This document shows positions 1-7,651 of a stretch of DNA of 35,362 bases, one piece after another. Under the pieces are notes generated by a model. The model searched no databases. It saw only the letters and a program-made list of their open reading frames with translations, and was not told the DNA's origin. The stretch lies in contig JABGQW010000018.1 of the NCBI GenBank assembly GCA_018648585.1, forward strand, positions 1 to 35,362, given 5' to 3'. The stretch is from a bacterium. GTDB taxonomy: Bacteria; Patescibacteriota; Gracilibacteria; UBA4473. Positions within the stretch are counted from its first letter, which is position 1, and every line of letters starts with the position of its first letter. A program made the position numbers and the translations under genes.

Positions 1-67
1 CTTCATCATGACTACAGATTAGCATTTTTTATTTCGCTATTCTAGGCATGACCCATTTTTTAAAATA

Positions 68-253
68 TTAAATTTCTGAAGATTTTCGAAAACTACCAGT
101 TGTTTTTTTTGCCTCCTCCAATTTTTTCAACGCATCGTTGAGCTCGATCGTTTTCTTTTTTATTTTTTCCGTTGAACTATTGAATGAAGATTCAATCATC
201 ACAGTTGAAACACGTGCCATGCTGCTCACCAACAATTTCAAAATTTCAACCAC
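68..253 (-). CDS. Small hypothetical protein (61 aa)
   Basis: I do not recognise this gene. The chosen start is the GTG at 253, because it is preceded by AAGGAGGG with a 6-nt spacer, the only strong Shine-Dalgarno sequence I see in the window. The frame is open further upstream, to an ATG at 307 (79 aa) and beyond, so a longer product is possible. The 61-aa form has a short amphipathic or hydrophobic stretch near its N-terminus (residues about 2-20). A Lys/Glu-rich helical, probably coiled-coil part follows at about 31-52. No signal peptide is evident. It is divergent from ftsW, and its upstream sequence overlaps the ftsW promoter zone. It could be a spurious ORF, but the ribosome binding site argues for a real one. 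Confidence 0.45.
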   Translation of the reverse strand: MVEILKLLVSSMARVSTVMIESSFNSSTEKIKKKTIELNDALKKLEEAKKTTGSFRKSSEI

Positions 254-392
254 AATATTCCCTCCTTTTTTTTCATTTTTTATTTCTGGAATTTTTTCGT
301 TTTCCATAGTTCTCATTTGAAAAATATAAACCTCAAACCACAACTAGAATATTTCAAACACATTGTCAATTCTTTTCCAAAAAGTTTTCTGT

Positions 393-406
393 TACAATTT
401 CTCCCG
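393..406 (+). promoter_or_regulatory. ftsW promoter: extended -10, leaderless layout
   Basis: TACAAT at 393-398 is preceded by TGT, an extended -10. It ends 8 nt before the ATG at 407, so transcription would start at or next to the start codon. The -35 is weak (TTCTTT at 370-375, 17-nt spacer). Confidence 0.6.
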
Positions 407-1516
407 ATGAAAACGATCGACCGAGGACTTCTTTTTGCCATCGCGGGACTCACTATTTTCGGGCTAGTGATGATGAGCTCAATGTCAATCGCATCGAGTT
501 ACGAAATTTCGCAACGCAACGATTTTTATTTTTGGCGGCATTTTTGGCATATTTTGGCGGGAATTCCAATTTTTTGGATCGCGCTGCGGTTTCCACTCGA
601 AAAACTTCGGCAACTTTCGGTACCAATTTTTTTGGTCGGCGTAATTTTATTGATTTTGACGTTCGTGATTGGAACTGATTTTGGGACAACCGCGAAACTG
701 TGGCTGCGGATCGGCGGATTTTCGTTTCAACCGGTAGAAATGATGAAACTAGCGGTGATCATTTTTTTGGCCGCAATTTTTTCCAGTGGAAAACTCACGC
801 CGGACTCGATCGAGGGCGGATTTTTACCGTTTGCCGTGGCACTCAGTATCCCCGCGCTGCTCCTGATCGTTCAGTCTGATTTTGGATCGTTGCTCGTGCT
901 GACGCTGACCGCGGCGGGAATGTATTTTGTTGCCGGCGCAAAAGTGAAACATTTTTTCGTCGGAGGTGCCGCGCTCGCGTTCTGCGCCACAATTGTGACA
1001 CTGACGGTTCCGTACATCGGGCGCCGCGTGAATGTTTTTTTGAATCCAGATCTCGATCCACTCAACACTGGATTTCAAATCAAACAAGCCATGATCGCGA
1101 TCGGTTCTGGGGGCTGGTTTGGACGCGGATTTCAAAATTCAATTCAAAAATTCAACTACCTGCCGGAAGTGCAATCCGACACAATTTTCGCCGCAATTTC
1201 GGAAGAACTCGGATTTTTTCGGATTCTGTTTTTGATCGCGGTGTACGGATTTATCGCATGGCGCGGGTACGAAGTGGCGCTCCGCACAAAAAATGAATTT
1301 GCAAAATATCTCGCAGTTGGAATCACGACGTGGATCGTCGGGCAAGCATTCGTCAACATCGCCGTGAATCTCGCGCTCATTCCAAACACCGGAATCACGC
1401 TTCCATTTATTTCGTACGGCGGCAGCTCGATGCTGATGACGCTCGCCGGCTGCGGAATTTTACTGCAAATTTCTAGTCTCCTGCCGGAAAAAAATCAGCG
1501 ACGCTGGTACCGGTAA
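407..1516 (+). CDS. ftsW: FtsW/RodA/SpoVE-family lipid II polymerase (cell division type)
   Basis: This is an integral membrane SEDS glycosyltransferase that polymerises lipid II into peptidoglycan, normally with a class B PBP at the septum. The 369-aa product has about ten hydrophobic segments. Near residues 333-341 it carries the family signature PFISYGGSS. A block from about 243 on (NSIQKFNYLPE, then EELG) is typical of FtsW rather than RodA, and FQPVEMMK matches the conserved FQPxE-K loop. The ATG at 407 is preferred over an in-frame TTG at 317, because the 30 extra residues are not hydrophobic in the family pattern and a -10 box (393-398) ends 8 nt before the ATG. murG follows directly, as in dcw clusters, but no other dcw gene is present here. 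Confidence 0.93.
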   Translation: MKTIDRGLLFAIAGLTIFGLVMMSSMSIASSYEISQRNDFYFWRHFWHILAGIPIFWIALRFPLEKLRQLSVPIFLVGVILLILTFVIGTDFGTTAKLWLRIGGFSFQPVEMMKLAVIIFLAAIFSSGKLTPDSIEGGFLPFAVALSIPALLLIVQSDFGSLLVLTLTAAGMYFVAGAKVKHFFVGGAALAFCATIVTLTVPYIGRRVNVFLNPDLDPLNTGFQIKQAMIAIGSGGWFGRGFQNSIQKFNYLPEVQSDTIFAAISEELGFFRILFLIAVYGFIAWRGYEVALRTKNEFAKYLAVGITTWIVGQAFVNIAVNLALIPNTGITLPFISYGGSSMLMTLAGCGILLQISSLLPEKNQRRWYR

Positions 1517-1537
1517 TTTTTTGAAAGTATGTCGCGG

Positions 1538-1565
1538 TTGAGTTGTCACATTTTTTTGGTACACT
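1538..1565 (+). promoter_or_regulatory. murG promoter: -35 TTGAGT, extended -10 TGG-TACACT
   Basis: TTGAGT at 1538-1543, a 16-nt spacer and TACACT at 1560-1565 preceded by TGG. The -10 ends 8 nt before the ATG at 1574, again predicting a leaderless message. The promoter lies inside the upstream part of the longer open frame, which argues against the ATG at 1529 as the start. Confidence 0.65.
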
Positions 1566-1573
1566 CGTCCCCG

Positions 1574-2599
1574 ATGAAATCGAAAATTTTGTTGGTGGGA
1601 GGCGGCACGGGCGGACATATTTTTCCGCTGCGAAATCTGATCGACGAACTCAAAAAACGTGGCGCAGAAACAGAGCTCGTCGTCGCAGAGGCACCGCTGG
1701 ATCGCAAAATTGTCAAAGAAAATTTTGGAGACGTAAAAACTCATTTTTTCCGCACAGACAAAATCCGTCGGTATTTTTCGATGGAAAATTTGGCAGCACC
1801 AATTCGGATTTTGAAATCGGTGCGCACGGCACAAAAATTATTGCAAAAAATTAATCCAGACGCGATTTTTTTCAAAGGTGGTTTCGTTGGATTTCCATTT
1901 TTGATCGCAGCAAAACTCGGAAAATTCCGCGGAAAAATTTTTACGCACGAATCCGATATTTCTGCAGGTGTCATGACGAAATTTGCGCGCAGAGTTGCCA
2001 ACGAAACATTCGAAAGTTTTGGAAATCCACAAACTCCCCTCTTTTTTTCAAACGCGGAAAAACCCGCACCAAAGAAAGAGAAAACCACTCCCCCGCTTTT
2101 TAAAATACTCATTTTTGGCGGCTCGCAGGGCGCACGCAATTTGAACGAACTTTTTTTGAAAAACGCACAATCGCTCCTAAAAAATTGTCACTACATCGTG
2201 GTGACGGGCCGAGAAAAAAAGTTGAATTTTTCGCATCCAAATTTCGAGCAATTTGAAATGCTGCCAGCGACAGAACTTTCCCAAAAAATCGCCGAATCAG
2301 ATTTTGTAATTTCTCGTGCCGGAGCAAATTCGTTGTTTGAAATCGTTGCCGCGAAAAAACCAAGTTTGATTATTCCCCTCCCCTCGGCCGCCCGCGATCA
2401 CCAGCGGAAAAATGCGGAATTTTTTGCAGAAAAAAACCTCTGTCACGTGTACGAACAGGACTCGAAAGCAAGTTTCCCAGCAGCGGTGAAATCAGCGATC
2501 ACGGATGAAAAAATGCGCACCGCGCTTTCCACCTCGCAGATTCGAAATGCGGCACCAGAAATCGCAGAAAAGATTTTGAAATTTTTAGAAAAAAACTAA
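1574..2599 (+). CDS. murG: UDP-GlcNAc:lipid I N-acetylglucosaminyltransferase MurG
   Basis: MurG adds GlcNAc to undecaprenyl-PP-MurNAc-pentapeptide on the inner membrane face to make lipid II, the substrate of the FtsW encoded just upstream. The 341-aa protein is a GT-B (GT28) enzyme. The glycine-rich loop GGGTGGH sits at residues 9-15, followed by the second-domain motif FGGSQGARNLN. The nucleotide-sugar region has SRAGANS and then PLPSAARDHQRKNA. The usual HEQN motif reads HESD at 125-128, so the acidic Glu is kept but the following QN is not. The start at 1574 places the conserved loop right at the N-terminus, as in the family. The earlier ATG at 1529 would add 15 residues overlapping the promoter. 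Confidence 0.95.
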   Translation: MKSKILLVGGGTGGHIFPLRNLIDELKKRGAETELVVAEAPLDRKIVKENFGDVKTHFFRTDKIRRYFSMENLAAPIRILKSVRTAQKLLQKINPDAIFFKGGFVGFPFLIAAKLGKFRGKIFTHESDISAGVMTKFARRVANETFESFGNPQTPLFFSNAEKPAPKKEKTTPPLFKILIFGGSQGARNLNELFLKNAQSLLKNCHYIVVTGREKKLNFSHPNFEQFEMLPATELSQKIAESDFVISRAGANSLFEIVAAKKPSLIIPLPSAARDHQRKNAEFFAEKNLCHVYEQDSKASFPAAVKSAITDEKMRTALSTSQIRNAAPEIAEKILKFLEKN

Positions 2600-2602
2600 A
2601 CT
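2574..2602 (+). promoter_or_regulatory. Possible dnaX promoter
   Basis: TAAACT at 2597-2602 overlaps the murG stop codon and ends 9 nt before the dnaX ATG. TTTTGA at 2574-2579 lies 17 nt upstream as a possible -35. The match is weaker than at the other genes, so read-through from murG may also supply transcripts. Confidence 0.4.
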
Positions 2603-2611
2603 CTCGGCGAA

Positions 2612-4198
2612 ATGACGACACTTTTTTTGAAATATCGGCCACAAATTTTTGCTGACCTCGTGGGACAGGACTCTGTCGTACGAACGCTGAAAAACGCGTT
2701 GAAATCGAATCGACCAGCGCACGCGTACTTGTTCGCCGGAAGCCGCGGAACAGGAAAAACGTCGATGGCGAGAATTTTTGCGAAAGGTCTGAACTGCACC
2801 AATCCAAACGACGGCGCTCCGTGCGGCGAATGTGATTTTTGTCGCGGAACGGCGGACGGATCACTCGTGGATGTGATTGAAATTGACGCCGCGTCCAATC
2901 GCGGAATTGGTGAAATTCGAGATCTGCGAGAAAAAGTAAATTTTATGCCGAATCGCGCGAATCGAAAAATTTACATCATCGACGAAGTGCACATGCTGAC
3001 GAACGAAGCGTTCAACGCACTGCTAAAAACGCTCGAGGAACCGCCATCGCACGCATTCTTTTTGCTGGCGACAACCGAACTGCACAAAATTCCCGAGACG
3101 ATTATTTCCCGCTGCCAGACGTTCACGTTCGGTCGATTCACCGTGGAAAAATTGATCGAACGACTGCGAAAAATCTGCGACGAAGAAAAATTTTCTGCTG
3201 ACGAGGAATCGTTGAAAATGATCGCACGAAAAGCTGAGGGCGGACTGCGCGATGCGATCGGGCTGCTGGAACAAACCGCCGCGGAAACCGAACACAAACT
3301 CACCGCTGAAAATGTGCGCGCGAGTCTCGGCGTTTCGTCGACGGAAATGTTGGAAAATTTTTGGGATGCGATCGATCAATCAGAAGCGGAAAATGCGTTT
3401 GAAATTTTGCAAGAAATCTCGCGTTCCGGCGGAGATTTTCGAACATTCGGTCATGATTTTCTGGGATTTTTACGAGAAAAAATGCACACAGAATTGCGAG
3501 CAAAATCGAGTGTTGGAAAAATTGTTTCTGTAATCGAAGAAATCGAAATCGCGCTCGGACGACTCAAAAGTTCACCGATCGTCGAACTACCACTCGAAAT
3601 CGCAGTCGTGAAATTGTGTCACGGGAAACCGACCGGAAATTTTTCAGAACAAAAAATCGCACCGAAAAAAGTTGTGGCTCCACCCGAACCGAAATCAGTG
3701 GAAAAATCGCCCGAAATTTTGGAGAAAAAGATTCTCCCGACTGAGACAGAGAAAAAAGTGGAAAAAACGTCGCCTGCACCACTCGATGAAACTTCCGGAT
3801 TTTTATTCGATGGAGTTCCTGCGCCAAAACCAGCACCGAAACCCGCAGCAGCGGCGCCACAGACACCGATGCCAACGAGTGGAGAACTCACCGTTCCGGT
3901 GGTGCGGGAACGAATGGAAGAAATGGCGAAAAAATCTGGAATTCCTGTTTTTGTGAAAAAAAGTTTTCTCTCGTCGTGTACTCCGGAAATTTCAAATGAG
4001 AAAATTCTGTTCCGATCGGATTCAAACTTTCATTTGAACCAGCTCAACAACTCGGAAATCAAAAACAAACTCAGTGGTTGCACCGAAGAAATTTTCGGGA
4101 AAAAATGGCTCGTCGATTTTACGCATGCGAGTACGATCACACAAACCGAGGAAAAAACGGAAGAAGTTGCCACTGCCGATGATTTTTTGAAATTCTGA
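2612..4198 (+). CDS. dnaX: DNA polymerase III clamp-loader subunit gamma/tau
   Basis: This is the ATPase subunit of the clamp loader that places the beta sliding clamp on primed DNA. The AAA+ core occupies about residues 1-220. It has Walker A GSRGTGKTS (43-51), a zinc-binding cysteine set (C62, C71, C74, C77), Walker B DEVH (124-127) and the sensor/arginine-finger motif SRC (166-168). A helical collar domain follows to about 350. Residues about 355-425 are a Lys/Glu/Pro/Ala-rich linker, and the last 100 residues form a small C-terminal domain. At 528 aa it resembles a tau-length product. I see no convincing slippery heptamer with a quick stop for a shorter gamma form. The stop is TGA. Confidence 0.95.
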   Translation: MTTLFLKYRPQIFADLVGQDSVVRTLKNALKSNRPAHAYLFAGSRGTGKTSMARIFAKGLNCTNPNDGAPCGECDFCRGTADGSLVDVIEIDAASNRGIGEIRDLREKVNFMPNRANRKIYIIDEVHMLTNEAFNALLKTLEEPPSHAFFLLATTELHKIPETIISRCQTFTFGRFTVEKLIERLRKICDEEKFSADEESLKMIARKAEGGLRDAIGLLEQTAAETEHKLTAENVRASLGVSSTEMLENFWDAIDQSEAENAFEILQEISRSGGDFRTFGHDFLGFLREKMHTELRAKSSVGKIVSVIEEIEIALGRLKSSPIVELPLEIAVVKLCHGKPTGNFSEQKIAPKKVVAPPEPKSVEKSPEILEKKILPTETEKKVEKTSPAPLDETSGFLFDGVPAPKPAPKPAAAAPQTPMPTSGELTVPVVRERMEEMAKKSGIPVFVKKSFLSSCTPEISNEKILFRSDSNFHLNQLNNSEIKNKLSGCTEEIFGKKWLVDFTHASTITQTEEKTEEVATADDFLKF

Positions 4199-4215
4199 AG
4201 AACCGAGAAAAAGTT

Positions 4216-4243
4216 TTGACAAAACCAGTGAAATCCTGAGAAT
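4216..4243 (+). promoter_or_regulatory. Promoter of the secE-nusG-rplK-rplA run
   Basis: A perfect -35 TTGACA at 4216-4221 is followed by a 16-nt spacer and a -10-like GAGAAT at 4238-4243. The ATG of secE lies 20 nt beyond the -10, giving a short leader of about 13 nt. It lies in the 65-nt gap after dnaX and marks the likely start of the translation-gene operon. Confidence 0.6.
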
Positions 4244-4263
4244 GTCGGCGAACAATTTTTGAA

Positions 4264-4434
4264 ATGGAAAAATTTCTTACCGATCGAGTCAACGAACTGC
4301 GCGCCGTGACCTGGCCGACAAAAAAGCAAGCCGTGCATTCGATGATCACGGTTCTCATCATCATGCTCATAATTGGCGTGGGAATCACATTCATTGACGG
4401 CGTTTTCAATCGCATCATTCTTGAACTGTTGTAA
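4264..4434 (+). CDS. secE: Preprotein translocase subunit SecE (56 aa)
   Basis: SecE is the essential single-span subunit that clamps SecY in the protein-conducting channel. Translation from the ATG at 4264 gives 56 residues, the usual size of the short bacterial form. The conserved cytoplasmic amphipathic helix contains the motif ELRAVTWPTKKQA (residues 11-23), the family hallmark. One hydrophobic transmembrane segment follows at about 27-46. The gene is followed by nusG with only 2 nt between the TAA stop and the nusG ATG, the classic secE-nusG arrangement, so the two are co-transcribed. Confidence 0.95.
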   Translation: MEKFLTDRVNELRAVTWPTKKQAVHSMITVLIIMLIIGVGITFIDGVFNRIILELL

Positions 4435-4436
4435 AA

Positions 4437-4985
4437 ATGTCAAAACAGGATCTCGCCGCCGGTCGATGTTTGTACGCTGTCCACACGTACTCTGGGTACG
4501 AGGACACGGTGAAACAAGCGATTGATCAGCGCATCGAATCGATGAACATGCAGGATCATATTTTTGAAGTAATTGTTCCCAAAGAAAAAGTCGCACAAAT
4601 CAAAGGCGGAAAACGCGTTGTGGTAGAAAAAAATCTTTTTTCTGGGTACGTACTCGTGGACATGATTGTAACTGACGCGTCATGGTTTATGATTCGAAAT
4701 ACGCCAAATGTGACCGGATTCGTTGGTTCTGGAAATATTCCAGTTCCCGTTTTGCCCGAAGAATTTGGAATTATCAAAAAACGGATGGGCGAAGCCAATC
4801 CAACCACTGACATTAAACTTTCGATAAAAGATTTGGTAAAAATCAAAGAAGGTCCGTTTGCAAATTACGAAGGAATTGTTTCTGAAATCAACAAAGCAAA
4901 AGGAAAAGTTACCGTCATGGTTTCGATTTTTGATCGGGAAACACCCGTAGAGCTCGACTTCGATCAAATCATTAAAAAAATATAA
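4437..4985 (+). CDS. nusG: Transcription termination/antitermination factor NusG
   Basis: NusG binds the RNA polymerase clamp and modulates pausing, Rho action and transcription-translation coupling. The 182-aa protein has the NGN domain at about residues 10-120. Its start shows CLYAVHTYSGYEDTVKQ, and a later part carries LFSGYVLVDM and the NTPNVTGFVG segment. A linker leads to a C-terminal KOW domain at about 132-165, with IKEGPFANYEG and then INKAKGKVTV. Length and domain order are standard, without an extra inserted domain. It lies 2 nt after secE and 45 nt before rplK. The A-rich sequence before the ATG lacks a Shine-Dalgarno motif. Confidence 0.96.
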   Translation: MSKQDLAAGRCLYAVHTYSGYEDTVKQAIDQRIESMNMQDHIFEVIVPKEKVAQIKGGKRVVVEKNLFSGYVLVDMIVTDASWFMIRNTPNVTGFVGSGNIPVPVLPEEFGIIKKRMGEANPTTDIKLSIKDLVKIKEGPFANYEGIVSEINKAKGKVTVMVSIFDRETPVELDFDQIIKKI

Positions 4986-5030
4986 TTATTACGCACGCCG
5001 CTTCACTTTTCATTTTTTATCCTCTGGAAA

Positions 5031-5468
5031 ATGCCTCCCAAAAAACCATTTAAATCAAAATTCAAAATCCAACTCCTCGCCGGAGTAGCAACACCTGCGC
5101 CACCCGTCGGACCTGTGCTCGGACAGCACGGAGTAAATATTCAGGCGTTTTGTTCTGAATTCAACGATAAAACTGCCGAACTCAAATCCAGCGGACTCAA
5201 AGTTCCTGCAATCTGCTACGTTTTTGAAGACAAAAGTTTCCAGATGGAAATCAAAACGCCACTCACAAGTGCGTTGATCAAACAAGAATTGAAAATCAAA
5301 AAAGGATCGGGAAGACCAAACACTGAAAAAATTGGAAAAATTTCGCGTGCGCAACTTGAAAACGTTGCCGAAAAAAAGATGCGAGATCTGAATGCAAACG
5401 ACATGGATGCCGCAGTCAAAATTGTCGCCGGAACGGCCAAACGAATGGGCCTCGAGCCGGAAGTTTAA
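5031..5468 (+). CDS. rplK: 50S ribosomal protein L11
   Basis: L11 binds the 23S rRNA GTPase-associated centre and organises the factor-binding site and stringent-response sensing. The 145-aa protein shows the N-terminal proline-rich switch segment TPAPPVGPVLGQHGVNI (about residues 21-37). The C-terminal RNA-binding domain begins near 75, including GSGRPNTEKIGKIS and an ending of the usual AGTAKRMG type. Length is normal for the family. It sits 45 nt after nusG and 68 nt before rplA. A TATCCT hexamer ending 7 nt before the ATG could be an internal -10, but I see no good -35, so an operon internal position is more likely. Confidence 0.96.
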   Translation: MPPKKPFKSKFKIQLLAGVATPAPPVGPVLGQHGVNIQAFCSEFNDKTAELKSSGLKVPAICYVFEDKSFQMEIKTPLTSALIKQELKIKKGSGRPNTEKIGKISRAQLENVAEKKMRDLNANDMDAAVKIVAGTAKRMGLEPEV

Positions 5469-5536
5469 AATCGCCACAGTTCGTGGGAGTCTCGAAAAAA
5501 AACCCGGGACGCCAATTACCACTTAATTTTTTTAAA

Positions 5537-6220
5537 ATGACAAAACTGTCAAAAACGCTCCGATCAGCGTACAAAACAATTGATCGGGAAAAATTGTACA
5601 CCATCGAAGAAGCAGTAAAATTGATGAAAAAAACTTCATCGGTAAAATTTGATGCCACTGCGGAATTACACGCAAAATTGGCAATCAATCCAAAACACGC
5701 AGAACAACAAGTTCGCACCACAACGACACTTCCAAATGGAACCGGAAAAAAAGTTCGAGTCGCCGCGTTTTGTGAAGATGATCAACAAAAAGCAGCAAAA
5801 GCAGCTGGTGCGACAGCAGTCGGTGCCGAAGAATTAGTCGAAAAAGTCACAAAAGGATGGCTCGATTTTGATGTTGCCGTTTCGACACCAGGAATGATGA
5901 AACATTTGGCAAAAATCGCGCGAGTGCTCGGACCAAAAGGTTTGATGCCAAACCCAAAAGCCGGAACTGTCGGACCAGACGTTGCAAAAATTGTGACAGA
6001 AGTTGCTGGCGGACGACTTGAATTTCGAAACGATAAAAGTGGAATTATTCACACCGTTTTTGGAAAACTTTCATTCGACGAAAAAAAGCTCACAGAAAAT
6101 CTCACCGCGATGATCGATGCGATCAAAACAGCACGACCAGCAGCCGTCAAAGGAACGTACATCGAAACAATTTCGGTGAATGCAACAATGGGAGCAGGAA
6201 TAAAAATTAATCCTGCATAA
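5537..6220 (+). CDS. rplA: 50S ribosomal protein L1
   Basis: L1 forms the mobile stalk next to the ribosomal E site and in many bacteria represses its own operon by binding its mRNA. The 227-aa product has the family signature around VLGPKGLMPNPKAGTV (about residues 133-148) and the conserved C-terminal GTYIETISVNATMG. The ATG at 5537 is preferred over a GTG at 5483. The 18 extra residues of the longer frame do not fit L1, and MTKLSKTLRSAY resembles a normal N-terminus. Some CPR lineages lack L1, so its presence narrows the candidate lineages. The 68-nt leader contains a GC-rich imperfect hairpin that could be an L1 target, but I cannot show that. Confidence 0.96.
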   Translation: MTKLSKTLRSAYKTIDREKLYTIEEAVKLMKKTSSVKFDATAELHAKLAINPKHAEQQVRTTTTLPNGTGKKVRVAAFCEDDQQKAAKAAGATAVGAEELVEKVTKGWLDFDVAVSTPGMMKHLAKIARVLGPKGLMPNPKAGTVGPDVAKIVTEVAGGRLEFRNDKSGIIHTVFGKLSFDEKKLTENLTAMIDAIKTARPAAVKGTYIETISVNATMGAGIKINPA

Positions 6221-6222
6221 AA

Positions 6223-6594
6223 ATGGTTGAAAAAAAACTCACCTGGCTTCGTGATTTGATCACGCTCGGCGGCGCGCTCACTGGAATTATCATGACCGCG
6301 ATCGGCGGAGTTCTCGTTCTCAACGCAGTTTTAAAATTGTACGTGTTTCAATTTCAAACAGCAGAATACTCCATCGTGACCACGGAAGAATGCCGAATGG
6401 ATTATTCAAGAATGAAAGAAAGCGAGCCAACCGTTCGCACTCCCGAAGAAATCGAACAGTGCAAAACGGATCGACAAGAAGAAAACCTGCTTCGTTTTGA
6501 GCGACAAAAAAAAGAAAACTTGGTCGACGGACTCGCGATGTTACTCGTCGGAATTCCGTTTTGGATGATATTTTGGCGTCGACGCAAATTGTAA
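6223..6594 (+). CDS. Small two-helix membrane protein, function unknown
   Basis: I do not recognise a family. The 123-aa product has a hydrophobic helix at about residues 16-38 and another at about 100-117, followed by a positively charged end (WRRRKL). Between them is a polar, Glu/Arg/Lys-rich segment of about 60 residues with two cysteines (EECRMD and EQCKTD). If the positive C-terminus is cytoplasmic, the central segment would lie outside the membrane and the cysteines could pair. The start is only 2 nt after the rplA stop, so it is surely co-transcribed with the ribosomal genes and probably translated by coupling. In many bacteria rplJ and rplL occupy this place; here they are missing. 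Confidence 0.75.
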   Translation: MVEKKLTWLRDLITLGGALTGIIMTAIGGVLVLNAVLKLYVFQFQTAEYSIVTTEECRMDYSRMKESEPTVRTPEEIEQCKTDRQEENLLRFERQKKENLVDGLAMLLVGIPFWMIFWRRRKL

Positions 6595-6617
6595 GTTTTT
6601 GAAAAGAATTGGAATAC

Positions 6618-6655
6618 AAAAAAAATCTTGGAAATAAAAAGCCAGGATTTTTTTT
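6618..6655. terminator. Bidirectional Rho-independent terminator
   Basis: An 8-bp stem pairs AATCTTGG (6624-6631) with CCAGGATT (6642-6649), with one G-U pair and a 10-nt A-rich loop. On the plus strand it is followed by eight T; on the minus strand the A-run at 6618-6625 gives eight U. It ends both the plus-strand ribosomal operon and the convergent trxA gene. Confidence 0.8.
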
Positions 6656-6663
6656 AAAAAAAA

Positions 6664-6981
6664 CTACGCGTGTTTCTGAAATAATGCGAGCAAATTTTCT
6701 TTTGCCTGCATTCCCATCGCCTCGTCAACAACCGCCCCGTTTTTGAAAACTTTAAACGTTGGAATCGACATCACGCCGTATTGTGACGCCAACCCTGCGG
6801 CCTGATCAATGTCGACTTTCACCACCGCTGCGTCCGCAGGAAGTTCAGAGCCCAGTTCTTCAAGAACGGGCATCATCGCCTGGCACGGACCGCACCACGT
6901 GGCAAAAAAATCAACGAGCACAACACCTGAATGCTGCAGTACTTCTGCGTCAAAATCTGCTGCTGTCACTTGTTTTGCCAT
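6664..6981 (-). CDS. trxA: Thioredoxin
   Basis: This is a small cytoplasmic disulfide reductase that keeps protein thiols reduced. The 105-aa protein has the canonical active site WCGPC at residues 29-33, the buried acidic residue D24 in the VDFFATW strand, and the cis-proline P74 in SIPTF. Length is standard. There is no signal peptide or membrane anchor, so it acts in the cytoplasm despite the neighbouring genes for cysteine-containing exported proteins. It has its own strong promoter just after the TPR gene and ends at the shared bidirectional terminator. The next plus-strand gene ends 69 nt away in convergent orientation. Confidence 0.96.
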   Translation of the reverse strand: MAKQVTAADFDAEVLQHSGVVLVDFFATWCGPCQAMMPVLEELGSELPADAAVVKVDIDQAAGLASQYGVMSIPTFKVFKNGAVVDEAMGMQAKENLLALFQKHA

Positions 6982-7003
6982 TTTCGAAAATTAAAGTACG
7001 GCA

Positions 7004-7032
7004 ATTATACGCAGGAGGAAAATTTTTCGCAA
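7004..7032 (-). promoter_or_regulatory. trxA promoter: TTGCGA-N17-TATAAT
   Basis: On the minus strand, TTGCGA (7027-7032), a 17-nt spacer and a perfect TATAAT (7004-7009). The start codon lies 22 nt beyond the -10, so the leader is about 15 nt. It is the only perfect -10 seen in the window. It abuts the stop codon of the TPR gene. Confidence 0.8.
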
Positions 7033-7035
7033 ATT

Positions 7036-7644
7036 TTATCGTTCCGTGGAACCGTCTCTTTTTTTTCGTAAATTCAAAACGCGCAAAAACCGACGACATT
7101 CATCCGCCTGTTCAGAGTTTGGATTCATTGAAATTACTTTTTCAAAAAGATCGTTCGCCAATCGAAACTGCGACGAATTCATGTAGCACACGCCGAGATC
7201 GCAGAGAATATTCGGATCGTTCGGCGACAAACTGCACGACCGCTCGAGCAACGCAACGCCCTGCTGTGAGCGACGATTTTGGTTGTAAAAACTCCACCCC
7301 AGACAGCGCAAAATTTCAGGATGATTTGGCGAAAGATTGTCCGCCGTTTCGAGCGCCTCGACCGACGCGTGCCATTTTTGTTCCTGAGAAAAAAGAAATC
7401 CTAGCAAATAATGCGCATTCGCCGATTTCGGATTTATTTTTATTGCCTGCCGCAACGCTTTTTCTGCTTTTTCCGGCTGCTTCATCGAGAGAAAATTGTC
7501 ACCAATTTCTTCGAGCGCTTCGAAACAATCTGGTTCGTGCACCAAAATTTTCTGAAGCAACTCGATCGATTTTTCGTGCTCATTCGAAAGTTTCAATTCC
7601 TCACTTCTGAGCAACAAGTCGGAAACAAATTCGTCATATTCCAT
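7036..7644 (-). CDS. Tetratricopeptide-repeat protein
   Basis: A 202-aa protein made almost entirely of TPR helical hairpins, about five units, which act as protein-interaction scaffolds. Repeats can be followed by the spacing of A/G and terminal NP residues, such as AEKALRQAIKINPKSANAHYLLG and, later, DPNILCDLGVCYM. The last 15 residues are basic (LRKKRDGSTER). No signal peptide or membrane span is visible, so it should be cytoplasmic. The frame opens at a TTG at 7680, but the promoter's -10 overlaps the ATG at 7653. The ATG at 7644, 7 nt after the -10, is therefore the best start. It follows the giant gene with a 76-nt gap; a functional link is unproven. Confidence 0.85.
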   Translation of the reverse strand: MEYDEFVSDLLLRSEELKLSNEHEKSIELLQKILVHEPDCFEALEEIGDNFLSMKQPEKAEKALRQAIKINPKSANAHYLLGFLFSQEQKWHASVEALETADNLSPNHPEILRCLGWSFYNQNRRSQQGVALLERSCSLSPNDPNILCDLGVCYMNSSQFRLANDLFEKVISMNPNSEQADECRRFLRVLNLRKKRDGSTER

Positions 7645-7651
7645 TCCGTCC

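Noticed and set aside
1-67. Left edge of the window searched for a gene end, terminator or tRNA
   Set aside because: Only AT-rich sequence with short frames and no hairpin with a T-run was found.
3661-3735. A-rich runs in dnaX considered as a programmed frameshift site for a gamma product
   Set aside because: The heptamers are not the classical A-AAA-AAG in frame, the -1 frame stays open for long, and no stable hairpin follows.
5018-5023. TATCCT as a separate rplK promoter
   Set aside because: No acceptable -35 at 16-18 nt and the gene sits inside an obvious operon.
5469-5536. GC-rich imperfect hairpin before rplA as an L1-binding autoregulatory site
   Set aside because: Pairing is interrupted by a bulge and I could not match it to the L1 target consensus. 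It is mentioned only as a possibility.
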